A stretch of DNA of 32,116 nucleotides, from contig JBBDRM010000010.1 of NCBI GenBank assembly GCA_040905475.1, positions 29,244 to 61,359 on the forward strand. Direction: 5' to 3'. Positions 7,298 to 15,022 of this stretch are shown in pieces. Source of the stretch: Actinomycetota bacterium. Its GTDB lineage: Bacteria; Actinomycetota; AC-67. Position 1 is the stretch's first letter, and every line of letters starts with the position of its first letter. The position numbers were made by a program, and so were the translations under genes. The notes under the pieces were generated by a model. That model saw nothing but the letters and a program-made list of their open reading frames with translations, was not told where the DNA came from and ran no database searches.

Positions 7298-9112
7298 ATG
7301 AGACGGATCCTTACCGCGATCGCGATCGTAGGCCTGCTCGCCGGCGTGTTCCCGGCTCGCGGTGCGACCCCCGACTCGGGAACGGTCAGTCCCACCTCGC
7401 CGACTCTTAGCTACCAGGGAGCCGAGTTGACGGGCGCACCCATCGCCGGTCCGCCCCTGTGTGTCGAGGGCGTGATCTGCGACACGTTCACGCTCACGCT
7501 GGAGGTCCCGGCCGGTTTCTACGAGACGGAGACGCGCGAACTCGTAGCTTCGATCTCGTGGGAGGACAACGCCAACGACCTGGACCTCTTCGTGTGCCCG
7601 GGAACCCAACAGGAAGACCCGGAGTGTAGCGACGGCACGTCCGAGCTGAGCGCCGGCACCGATTCCGAAACGATCGTGATCAAGGAGCCGCAACCGGGTA
7701 CCTACCGCGTCATCGCGGTGGCGTACGGCGGCACCACCGCCTACGAGGGAAGCATCGGGTTCCTGCCACCTCCAAAGCCGGCCGCGCCGTCGCTCGTGAC
7801 CCGGCCGGGAGACCTGACGGCAGAGACCACCGGCGACGGGCGGCTCATCGCTTCGATCGCGTTCCCCGGCGGGACCGATCTCGACTTCAGCGGAACGCTC
7901 GCGTTCGTCGGCTCCTACGACGGCACGGACGGCGGTTTGAGGATCTTCGACATCGCCGACCCCCGCCGCCCGCGACTGATCGGCCGCTTCCCGTGCTCGG
8001 GAAACCAGAACGACGTCGGCGTCTACCGCACGACCGTCGTCATGGGGATGCACAGTTCGGGAAGCACACCCGGATGTACGCCTGTGGACGAGGGCGGCCT
8101 TCGCATCATCGACGTCACCGACCCCACCCGGCCGACGCAGACCGCGTTCGTCAAGATCGGGCCGGCCGGGACGCACACGCTCACCATCGTCGGGGACACC
8201 GGATACGTCTACGCCAACCCCGGTGGCCTCGGGACGAGCCCGGACGAATTCCCCACCACGATCGTGGACATCCGCGATCCCTCGAATCCCAAGATCGTCG
8301 GCACCTGGACCCCACCGCAATCGCTCGGGTGTCACGACATCAACGTCGTCGGGAACCGCGCATACTGCGCCGGCTCCAACGTGACGCACATCATGGACAT
8401 CACCGATCCTGTCCACCCGACCGTCGTCTCTTCGATCTTCAACCCGGTGATCCAGCTGCACCACGGGGCAGCTCCGAGCTCGGACGGCAAAGTGCTCGTC
8501 ATCGCCGACGAAGCGATCGGGGCTCACCTGTGCGATCCGGCGGGAGCGAATCCGACCGGGGCTTACTGGTTCTACGACATCTCCGATGAGCATCAGCCCG
8601 TCCTGCGAGGGTGGACGGGCACCCCCGGGCTTACCGACGTCGCGGTGCTCGGTTACGTATGCACCGCTCACAACTTCAACATGGTCCCCGACCGGCCTTG
8701 GATGGTCGCAGCCTCCTACACCGCGGGAACTTCGATCATCGACTTCACCGACCCCGCAGCGCCCACGTTGGTCGCTCAGGTCAGGGGGGCAGAGGCCGAT
8801 ACGTGGTCGTCGTATTTCCACAACGGCTTCATCTTCACGGGCGATCGCGGTCGTGGCTTCGACGTGATCGAGCATCCGGAGCTGACCGCCCTCGCGCCTG
8901 CCGGACTCGCTGCGCCCCAGCCCGCATCGCCGAAGCCGGCGCCCCAGCCGAGCGTGCGTTCCGGCCGAGCGCTGCCGGGAACGGGGCTCGAATCGGGCGC
9001 ATTGGGTCTGACCGGCGGAGCTTTGCTCGCAGGTGCCACCGCGGTTGGCGTCTGGTCGTCGAGATCGCTCCGCGGCCCTTCGCGTCGCCAGCGGCGCGGT
9101 CCGGCGGCGTAG
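7298..9112 (+). CDS. Exported LVIVD-repeat beta-propeller protein with LPGTG anchor signal
   Basis: A 604-residue surface protein. AGGAGG precedes the ATG, and a signal peptide (RRILTAIAIVGLLAGVFPA) follows. Residues about 65-155 look like a PPC-type beta domain (SWEDNANDLDLFVCPG, QPGTYRVIAVAYGG). Residues about 170-540 contain LVIVD repeats with recurring DITDP-x-x-P blocks (GLRIFDIADPRRP, GLRIIDVTDPTRP, IMDITDPVHP, IIDFTDPAAP), predicted to fold as a beta-propeller. LPGTG at 559-563, a hydrophobic segment and an Arg-rich tail complete a sortase-type signal. A Cys-His/Cys pattern (LGCHD...YCAG) and VCTAHN are shared with the paralogue at 15023. The role is unknown; adhesion or ligand binding are guesses. 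Confidence 0.9.
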   Translation: MRRILTAIAIVGLLAGVFPARGATPDSGTVSPTSPTLSYQGAELTGAPIAGPPLCVEGVICDTFTLTLEVPAGFYETETRELVASISWEDNANDLDLFVCPGTQQEDPECSDGTSELSAGTDSETIVIKEPQPGTYRVIAVAYGGTTAYEGSIGFLPPPKPAAPSLVTRPGDLTAETTGDGRLIASIAFPGGTDLDFSGTLAFVGSYDGTDGGLRIFDIADPRRPRLIGRFPCSGNQNDVGVYRTTVVMGMHSSGSTPGCTPVDEGGLRIIDVTDPTRPTQTAFVKIGPAGTHTLTIVGDTGYVYANPGGLGTSPDEFPTTIVDIRDPSNPKIVGTWTPPQSLGCHDINVVGNRAYCAGSNVTHIMDITDPVHPTVVSSIFNPVIQLHHGAAPSSDGKVLVIADEAIGAHLCDPAGANPTGAYWFYDISDEHQPVLRGWTGTPGLTDVAVLGYVCTAHNFNMVPDRPWMVAASYTAGTSIIDFTDPAAPTLVAQVRGAEADTWSSYFHNGFIFTGDRGRGFDVIEHPELTALAPAGLAAPQPASPKPAPQPSVRSGRALPGTGLESGALGLTGGALLAGATAVGVWSSRSLRGPSRRQRRGPAA

Positions 9113-9148
9113 CGCCGGAACACGAGCCGGAAATTAATCTGCGAACCG

Positions 9149-10099
9149 TTACGCCTTTGACAGGATCGCGATGTCGTCCGGGGCATCGCCGACGGGAATG
9201 GTCTTGATTACCCGGTGGTTCTCCGTGTCGATCACCGACACCGTGTCGGAGCCAAAGTTCGCGACGAAGAGCAGCCTTCCGTCCGGGGAGATCGCGATCC
9301 CCCCGGGCTCCTGTTGTACCCGGATCGTGTCGACCACTTGGAACGTCAGCGCGTTGATCACGCTCACCGTGCCGTCGTTCTTGTTCGTCACGTAGAGGCG
9401 CCTTCCGTCCTGCGCCATCGCGAGCAGCGACGGATCCTTCCCCACCTTGATGGACCCGAGGATCTGGAAATCATCCGTGGAGAGGACGGACACCGCGCTC
9501 CACGTCCTGCTCGTCACGAATGCGTACTTGCCGTCCGGCGAGAACACCGCGTCGTAGGCGAAGGGCCCGGCCGGGTGCCGCGAGACAAGTGTTCCCGTCG
9601 CCGGGTCGATCTCGCTGAGATCGTTCGACCCGCGGTTCACCGCCCACAGACGACCGCCGGGTCCGGCGATGATCTGGTGCGGCGCGAACCCGATCGCCTC
9701 GGTCGTGAGAACGGTGAGCGTCGTCGTGTCGATCACGGTCATGTAGCCGTCGCCGCAGGCGACGAAGGCGCGACCCGCCGCGAACGCGGCGTTGACCGGA
9801 CCCACGCAAGTTTTGATCGAGGTAACGACCTTCCGCGAAGCGATGTCGATCACGGAAACGGAATCGCCCTCGATGTTCGACGCCCAGATCCGCTTGGCGC
9901 CCGGCTCGATATCGACGCCGTGCGGTTTTCCGGGCAACGGGATCCGCGCGAGCACTTTCATCGATCCGGCGTCTACGACGGCGACGTCCTTCGAGTTCGT
10001 GTCCGCGACGAACAACGTGCCCTCGAAGCTCGGAGACGAGCTACAGGAGACGAGAACGAGCAAGCACGCGAGCGCACCGAGTGTGGAGCGAAGCTTCAC
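9149..10099 (-). CDS. YVTN-type beta-propeller lipoprotein
   Basis: A 316-residue exported protein made almost wholly of YVTN-type propeller repeats: GTLFVADTNSKDVAVVD, KRIWASNIEGDSVSVID, RRLYVTNKNDGTVSVIN and RLLFVANFGSDTVSVID are blade signatures about 40 residues apart, enough for seven blades. The GTG at 10099 gives a lipobox LVSC with Cys19; a GTG at 10117 would add six residues. An open frame upstream to 10516 mirrors the divergent gene. Such propellers act as ligand-binding scaffolds, and the large subunits of methylamine and related quinoprotein amine dehydrogenases share the fold. It diverges from a MauE-TlpA-PqqD gene with about 100 bases between, so co-regulation is plausible. It is convergent with the LVIVD gene at 9112. 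Enzymatic activity cannot be inferred. Confidence 0.87.
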   Translation of the reverse strand: MKLRSTLGALACLLVLVSCSSSPSFEGTLFVADTNSKDVAVVDAGSMKVLARIPLPGKPHGVDIEPGAKRIWASNIEGDSVSVIDIASRKVVTSIKTCVGPVNAAFAAGRAFVACGDGYMTVIDTTTLTVLTTEAIGFAPHQIIAGPGGRLWAVNRGSNDLSEIDPATGTLVSRHPAGPFAYDAVFSPDGKYAFVTSRTWSAVSVLSTDDFQILGSIKVGKDPSLLAMAQDGRRLYVTNKNDGTVSVINALTFQVVDTIRVQQEPGGIAISPDGRLLFVANFGSDTVSVIDTENHRVIKTIPVGDAPDDIAILSKA

Positions 10100-10201
10100 G
10101 GCGTCGGAGGGTAGCACGGCGGCCGGATGCGGAAGATCCGGCAAAGGCCTCCGCGGAGTCCGGCGGACGAAGGCTGCAGGGCCGGTAGGATTCGCATCTC
10201 G

Positions 10202-11644
10202 ATGGACGCATCCTCGGTCGTGCTCCGCATCATGCTCGCGGCGGTGTTCGCCGTCTCGGGGATCGCGAAGCTCCGTGATCGCGAGGGAACGCGGCGTGCG
10301 GTGGAGGGCTTCGGCCTGCCGGGCGCGCTCGTGGGTCCTGTCGCATTCGGGCTCCCGATCGCCGAATGCGCGATCGCGGTATCGCTCGTTCCCGGCACCT
10401 CGGCTCGGGCCGGAGCGGTCGCCGCCATCGGGCTGCTGGCCGCGTTCATCATCGGGATCTCGATCAACCTGGCTCAAGGACGCCGCCCGGACTGCCACTG
10501 CTTCGGGCAGTTGCACTCCGCTCCGGTCGGACCGTCGACGCTTGTGCGAAACGTGTTCCTGGCCGCGGCCGCAGGGGTCGTCGTGTTCGGTGCGGGCCCC
10601 GACGCCGGCGGCAGCGTGATCGACGCCATCGAGGACCTCGACGGCCCAGGGGTCGTCATCGTTAGCGTCGCGGTCGTTGCGATCGCCGTGGCGCTCGCCG
10701 TTCTCGGTCGCAGTGGAACGACGCTCATCACCGGCGGGCCGACCGACGCCGAAATGGCCGCGAGGCGCCCCACCGCACCACCGGTCGGAAGCGCCGCGCC
10801 CTCGTTCTCCCTCGCCCGGGCCTCGGGCGGCACGGTCGCACTCTCCGATCTGCTGGCGCGGGGCAGGCGTGTGTTGCTCGTCTTTTTCTCACCGTCGTGC
10901 GGTCCGTGTGTCCGGATCGCGCCCGAGCTTGCACGCTGGCAGCGCGATTTCGCAGACACCTTGACGGTGACCGTCTTGAGCAGCGGCGCCCCGGAGGCCG
11001 TACTCGAGCGCGCGACCAAGTACGAGATCGCCGGGGCGCTAGTCGATGAGCATGGTGAGGTGGCGAAGTCGTATGGTTCTCGCGGCACGCCGGGAGCGAT
11101 CTTGATCGACCCGAGCGGCCTGGTTGCTTCCGCACACGCATCGGGCGACGGGGAGATCAACGATCTGCTCATCGAGGCATTCGGCCTGACCGAGGTCGTT
11201 GCCGGCGTCGCGGCTGAGATCGAGGCCAAAGCCGAAGCGTCGCACGAGCACGATGATGAAGACGGTCACGATCACACCGAACACCTGAAGGTGGCTTCGC
11301 CTGCCGAGGATCTCCTCGACCCGCAAGCGCTCGGAGCCACGTTCGTTCCGGTCGGCCGCAGCGATGTGTCGATCGCCGAGCGCGACTACGAGATGGTTCT
11401 GGTCGACCACGGGTCCGGAGCTGTGCACGTGCTCAATCCGACGGCCGCGATCGTGTGGCAGTGCTTGGATGGGACCGGATCCGTCGAGGAGATCGTCGGC
11501 GACATCGCCGAGGTGTTCGAACGCGACAGGGGCGAGGTTCAGGAAGCCGTGCTTGAGGTCGTTCGGCGATTCGGACGACAAGGGTTGCTCGAAGGGGTCG
11601 GCGTCCCGCCGGAGAAACCGGCGCCCGCTCAGGCCGCGCCTTAG
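10202..11644 (+). CDS. MauE/DoxX-TlpA thioredoxin-PqqD three-domain fusion protein
   Basis: A 480-residue membrane redox protein. Residues 1-170 form a MauE/DoxX-like membrane domain with about five hydrophobic segments and a C98-H-C100 motif (RPDCHCFGQ), typical of MauE-type redox proteins. Residues about 195-330 are a TlpA/peroxiredoxin-like thioredoxin fold with active site C233-GP-C236 and cis-Pro297 (RGTPG). A His/Asp/Glu-rich linker (348-361) could bind metal. Residues about 376-465 are a PqqD-like domain (VLVDHGSGAVHVLNPTAA); PqqD and related RRE domains bind peptides destined for modification. MauE and MauD (thioredoxin-like) mature methylamine dehydrogenase; here both are fused to a peptide-binding domain. 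The start at 10202 removes an unlikely N-terminal extension to 10127. It ends 10 bases from a convergent gene. Confidence 0.88.
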   Translation: MDASSVVLRIMLAAVFAVSGIAKLRDREGTRRAVEGFGLPGALVGPVAFGLPIAECAIAVSLVPGTSARAGAVAAIGLLAAFIIGISINLAQGRRPDCHCFGQLHSAPVGPSTLVRNVFLAAAAGVVVFGAGPDAGGSVIDAIEDLDGPGVVIVSVAVVAIAVALAVLGRSGTTLITGGPTDAEMAARRPTAPPVGSAAPSFSLARASGGTVALSDLLARGRRVLLVFFSPSCGPCVRIAPELARWQRDFADTLTVTVLSSGAPEAVLERATKYEIAGALVDEHGEVAKSYGSRGTPGAILIDPSGLVASAHASGDGEINDLLIEAFGLTEVVAGVAAEIEAKAEASHEHDDEDGHDHTEHLKVASPAEDLLDPQALGATFVPVGRSDVSIAERDYEMVLVDHGSGAVHVLNPTAAIVWQCLDGTGSVEEIVGDIAEVFERDRGEVQEAVLEVVRRFGRQGLLEGVGVPPEKPAPAQAAP

Positions 11645-11654
11645 ATCGGACGGT

Positions 11655-13136
11655 TCAAAGGCCGATCGGCACCAGCGCGTTGCAGGAGACATCGCGCAGC
11701 GCGGACTGCGTCCCGAGCGGGAGACTGGGATCGAAGCTCAGGTCATACACTGCGCTGGAGAGCGGACCGTCCTCGTTCCCTGTGGCGTTGTAGGTGTCGT
11801 AGCAAGACGCGTCGCCCCAGGGCCCGTCGAACGCCTCCGCCTTCGCGATCACATCTGCGGCATCGTCGGGAAGGAGCCAGCCGAGCGCGACTTCGGACTG
11901 CGCCCACGCCGTCACCTTCGACACGTAGTCGGCGTGCGTCGCGTACAGCGCGGTGATCTTCTCGGCCGGCCACGACTTGTACAAGCCCCACAGCGGGCAT
12001 CCCTCGCCGGAGTTGTAGGCCACGGGCACCTGGACGAACGGATGGCGCATCCCGCCGACCGCAAGCCCGTTCGCGTCTCGCCTCACGGAGCCGTCGGCGT
12101 CGCGCTCGATCCGCGGGATGCTCGGCGGCAGCTCGCCGGTGGTCAGGAAGTGGTGCGTCCACCAGAGCCCGGCTCGCGCCGAATAATCGACCGATCCCCG
12201 GTTCGTCGAGCACGCGGCCGTCACCGCGTCGGGGACCGACGGAGTACCTGCGTCGCGCATCTGCATGGCCCAGATGTAGTTCCACCACGCCGCCGGCGCA
12301 TGCGAGGTTCCCGCTTCTTCCCAGAGCCGGTACCGATCGTTGTCCGCCGGAAGCTCATCCTGCCCTTCCTCGTTCAGCTGAAGGATCGGCGTGGTTAAGT
12401 CGTCGTACGGTCCGCCGCCGCGCGTGATGTTGAACACGTCGACGAGGCCCGCTTCGGCGTCGTACCCCTCGTTGATGTACGACGTGAGCCGGCTTGCCGA
12501 CTGCGAGGCGCCGCCTGCCGCGATGTGCTGCAGCTTCAGCCCACCCAGCGGATCCACGGGCTTCGGCGTTCCGATCGTGGTTCGGTTCAGAAGCGGATCG
12601 CGGAGCGCCTTCATCGCCTGCGAGAAGATGTCGTACGAGTACTCGTCGCCGGGATGGAAGATCGTCGCGTACCGGAGCGGATCCCAGCCCTTCGGCGCGA
12701 GGGGCCCGCAGCACAGGCCGGCCAGCTGCGCCGAGACGCCGACATACGCGAAGCCGTTCCGTACGAGGAACTCCCACGCGACCGGCCACACCGTCTCGAG
12801 GTCGGTTCCTCCCGTCACGTTGAGCCATTCGACGATCACGGTCCCGTTGAACGCGGCCGGATCGGCGGGCCGCTTCACGATCATGCGGCTCTTGTACGGG
12901 GCCGCGATCGGAGCCAGCGGTCCGCGGGTGCGCGCGAGCCCGCCGTAGAAGAACTCTTCCTCCACGTACCCGTACGGTGCGATGTCGTAGAGGCTGGCGT
13001 TCCACGCGTGCCCGCGGATCCCGCCGGAGATCGGCCCTTCCACGATCGGGTTCGGCACCGAGGCGCCTCCCATGTGCGGGACGCCGAGCGACGCGAGAAG
13101 CACCAGAAGCCCGGGGACGATCCGGCGGCGCCTCAC
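11655..13136 (-). CDS. Exported alpha/beta hydrolase (Abhydrolase_10-like)
   Basis: A 493-residue serine hydrolase of the type annotated 'alpha/beta hydrolase domain' (PF20091). GTG at 13136 overlaps the upstream stop as GTGA and gives a short signal peptide (RRRRIVPGLLVLLASLGVP). The likely nucleophile is Ser211 in AGGASQSASR. Other family-style blocks are GTVIVEWLNVTGG (98-110), GFAYVGVSAQ and the late MRHPFVQVPVAYNSGEG segment. A CC pair (142-143) and several later Cys suggest disulfides outside the cell. It is coupled to the exported alpha/beta hydrolase before it, so the two probably act on related substrates, which are unknown. The alternative GTG at 13142 would add two residues only. 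Confidence 0.84.
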   Translation of the reverse strand: MRRRRIVPGLLVLLASLGVPHMGGASVPNPIVEGPISGGIRGHAWNASLYDIAPYGYVEEEFFYGGLARTRGPLAPIAAPYKSRMIVKRPADPAAFNGTVIVEWLNVTGGTDLETVWPVAWEFLVRNGFAYVGVSAQLAGLCCGPLAPKGWDPLRYATIFHPGDEYSYDIFSQAMKALRDPLLNRTTIGTPKPVDPLGGLKLQHIAAGGASQSASRLTSYINEGYDAEAGLVDVFNITRGGGPYDDLTTPILQLNEEGQDELPADNDRYRLWEEAGTSHAPAAWWNYIWAMQMRDAGTPSVPDAVTAACSTNRGSVDYSARAGLWWTHHFLTTGELPPSIPRIERDADGSVRRDANGLAVGGMRHPFVQVPVAYNSGEGCPLWGLYKSWPAEKITALYATHADYVSKVTAWAQSEVALGWLLPDDAADVIAKAEAFDGPWGDASCYDTYNATGNEDGPLSSAVYDLSFDPSLPLGTQSALRDVSCNALVPIGL

Positions 13137-14164
13137 GAGCACCTCGGGTGCGTCCCGTTCCGCGCGTCCAGCCAATCGGCGATCGCGTCGTTCGTCGCCG
13201 GTGCGTTCGTGTGAAGCATGAACGAGTGCCCGGCTCCCGGCACAACCTGCAAGGTCTTGTCTGAGGCGCGCACGAAGTGGAGAAGCTCGTTCTCACCGAA
13301 GTGCGCCGGGAAAAGCACGTCATCCTCGGCCAGCACGAGCAGAACCGGACCGTCGTACAGCGGGACCGCGTAGCGCGAGGGTTGGAAGCTGATCGAGAAG
13401 ATCTCGCCCGACGGGGTTAGATTCGCCAGCGCGTTGTCGAGCGCCACCACGTCGGGATCGGACAGGGATGTGTAGAAGTCGGCCGCGCGCGTATCCGGAT
13501 CGCTCTCGAAATACATGTAGTCGTCCTGGAGCGCCGCCACGTTGTCGCGGGGAACCCATTGCCGCAGGAGCCAGTGATTGTTCACGAACGGCTCGTGGGT
13601 ATAGCCGGTTGCGATCAGGACGCTCGCGAGCTCCGGATGCAGGCCGGCAGCGAGCTCCACGATCTCCGTGCCGGCCGAGTGCCCGATCAAGCCGACCCGG
13701 TCGAAGGCGTTCGGCAAGGTGGCCTCGTACGTCCCGCCGCGGAGCTGCCGGACGATCTGCGCGGTCATCTCCGCATACCCCTCGACGGTGAGCGTGTAGC
13801 CGTTCGGTTGGTCGGGTGAGCCGGAGCCTGCGGACGCTCCGTACCCGAGCCGGTCGATCGCGACCATGCCGTAGCCGCGCTCGGCCAGCGCCTGGGCGAC
13901 CGAGTAGGTCTCGGGCTCGAGCGGGAAGTCCCAAGCCCATTTCCCGTACGAAAGCCCGTGCATCGCCAGAAGCACCGACGTCGTGCAGCCGGCCGGGCGT
14001 ATGAGCGTTCCCTCTACCGTGTAGGACTTGAGCGGGTCGAGCGGGTTGGTCACCTGGAAGGCAACCGGCTCACGAGTGATCGGGGCGGAGCCGGGCGCGG
14101 AGCGGGGAACCAGCGGAAGACAGAGCAGGATCGAAAGTGCGAGCGCCACCCTGATCCGACCCAT
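13133..14164 (-). CDS. Exported alpha/beta hydrolase
   Basis: A 343-residue secreted hydrolase. The ATG at 14164 has a strong ribosome binding site (GGAGGGGGG about 5 bases upstream) and starts a signal peptide (GRIRVALALSILLCLPLVP); the longer frame to 14248 has neither. The nucleophile is Ser163 in GHSAG; the oxyanion region is LLAMHGLSYG (65-74); the acid is probably in VLAEDDVLFP and the base His in GAGHSFML. It resembles lipases and esterases of the general alpha/beta family, but the substrate cannot be assigned. It is the first gene of a two-gene minus-strand unit with the hydrolase ending at 11655 (four-base overlap) and diverges from the gene at 14293. Confidence 0.86.
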   Translation of the reverse strand: MGRIRVALALSILLCLPLVPRSAPGSAPITREPVAFQVTNPLDPLKSYTVEGTLIRPAGCTTSVLLAMHGLSYGKWAWDFPLEPETYSVAQALAERGYGMVAIDRLGYGASAGSGSPDQPNGYTLTVEGYAEMTAQIVRQLRGGTYEATLPNAFDRVGLIGHSAGTEIVELAAGLHPELASVLIATGYTHEPFVNNHWLLRQWVPRDNVAALQDDYMYFESDPDTRAADFYTSLSDPDVVALDNALANLTPSGEIFSISFQPSRYAVPLYDGPVLLVLAEDDVLFPAHFGENELLHFVRASDKTLQVVPGAGHSFMLHTNAPATNDAIADWLDARNGTHPRCS

Positions 14165-14292
14165 TGAACCCCCCTCCGACGGTATCGGGATAGTTCCGCT
14201 TCGTCCCCTCGGGTTCCTCCCCGGCCGGCTGTTTGGCCGCGGGACCATCCTGGGGTCAGACTGAAGTCCGGCCGACGATGGAGGAGCGCGAG

Positions 14293-14673
14293 ATGAACGA
14301 TCCCGATGGGCTCGTCCGCGAGTTCTGCGAGGCGTGGTCGAAGAAGAACCCGGATCTTCTCACCGACTACTTCACCGAGAACGGCGTGTACCACAACATG
14401 CCGATGCAAGCCCTCGAAGGACGTGAGGCGATACGCGGGTTCCTCACCGGGTTCCTCTCCGGCGTGGACACCGCCGAGTTCCGGATCCTCCATCAGGTGG
14501 CGTCCGGCGATGTCGTGATGAACGAACGCGTCGACGTCTTCCGCACGACCGAAGGCCGGGAGGGCGCTTTCCCCGTCGCCGGGATCTTCGAGATCCGGGA
14601 AGGCAAGATCGCCGCCTGGCGCGACTACTTCGACATGGCCCAGGTCACAGCGTTCCTGACTGGGCAGAGCTGA
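14293..14673 (+). CDS. Limonene-1,2-epoxide hydrolase-like protein (SnoaL/NTF2 fold)
   Basis: A 126-residue cytoplasmic NTF2-fold protein of the limonene-1,2-epoxide hydrolase family. The known catalytic set of that enzyme is preserved: Tyr33 and Asn35 (VYHNMP) would hold the water, and Arg79 and Asp81 (NERVD) with Asp111 (WRDYFD) match the Asp-Arg-Asp triad. Active epoxide hydrolysis is therefore plausible, though the natural epoxide is unknown. The ATG at 14293 is chosen because GGAGGAG precedes it by 6 bases; the ATG at 14278 overlaps that site. It stands alone on the plus strand, divergent from the exported hydrolase pair. Confidence 0.85.
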   Translation: MNDPDGLVREFCEAWSKKNPDLLTDYFTENGVYHNMPMQALEGREAIRGFLTGFLSGVDTAEFRILHQVASGDVVMNERVDVFRTTEGREGAFPVAGIFEIREGKIAAWRDYFDMAQVTAFLTGQS

Positions 14674-15022
14674 GCCGGGGGTCAGCCGCAGATCTCGCAG
14701 GGGACGTCGCTCCACGAACGGGCTCGCCGGGAGGATCCACGGTTAACCGCGCTCCCCGATCAGGCTTTCCTTGCCCTGGTCGGCGGCTTGGACGAGCTGA
14801 TCCGGGAGTGCCTCCGCACCTACGGAGCCATCGCGCTTCCCGAGCTCGCCGAACCCGCACTCCAAGTGGTCTTCGCCTTCCTCGGGCGGCGAAACCCACC
14901 CCGGGTGGAGGTCCGTTGGGGCCCCGCCGGCCCCGACCCCTCGGAGGAAACAGGGCCCCCTCCGTCGAACCGCTCCTGAGCGACCCCAACCGGGTCGCGC
15001 TCGATCCGGCCCGGAGGATGAC
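14674..15022 (+). other. 349-base gap with a cryptic open frame
   Basis: No recognised gene. In the frame of the preceding gene, reading stays open from its stop to 14979, and the part after TTG 14788 encodes a 63-residue peptide with protein-like content (DELIRECLRTYGAIALPELA). It has no good ribosome binding site and ends in a Pro-rich tail. A small truncated or degraded gene is possible. The last 20 bases hold the GGAGG site for the gene at 15023. Confidence 0.3.

Noticed and set aside
7097-8875. 592-residue minus-strand frame
   Set aside because: Composition is Arg/Asp/Val-rich with no domain; it is the antisense shadow of the LVIVD gene, which has clear repeats and a signal peptide.
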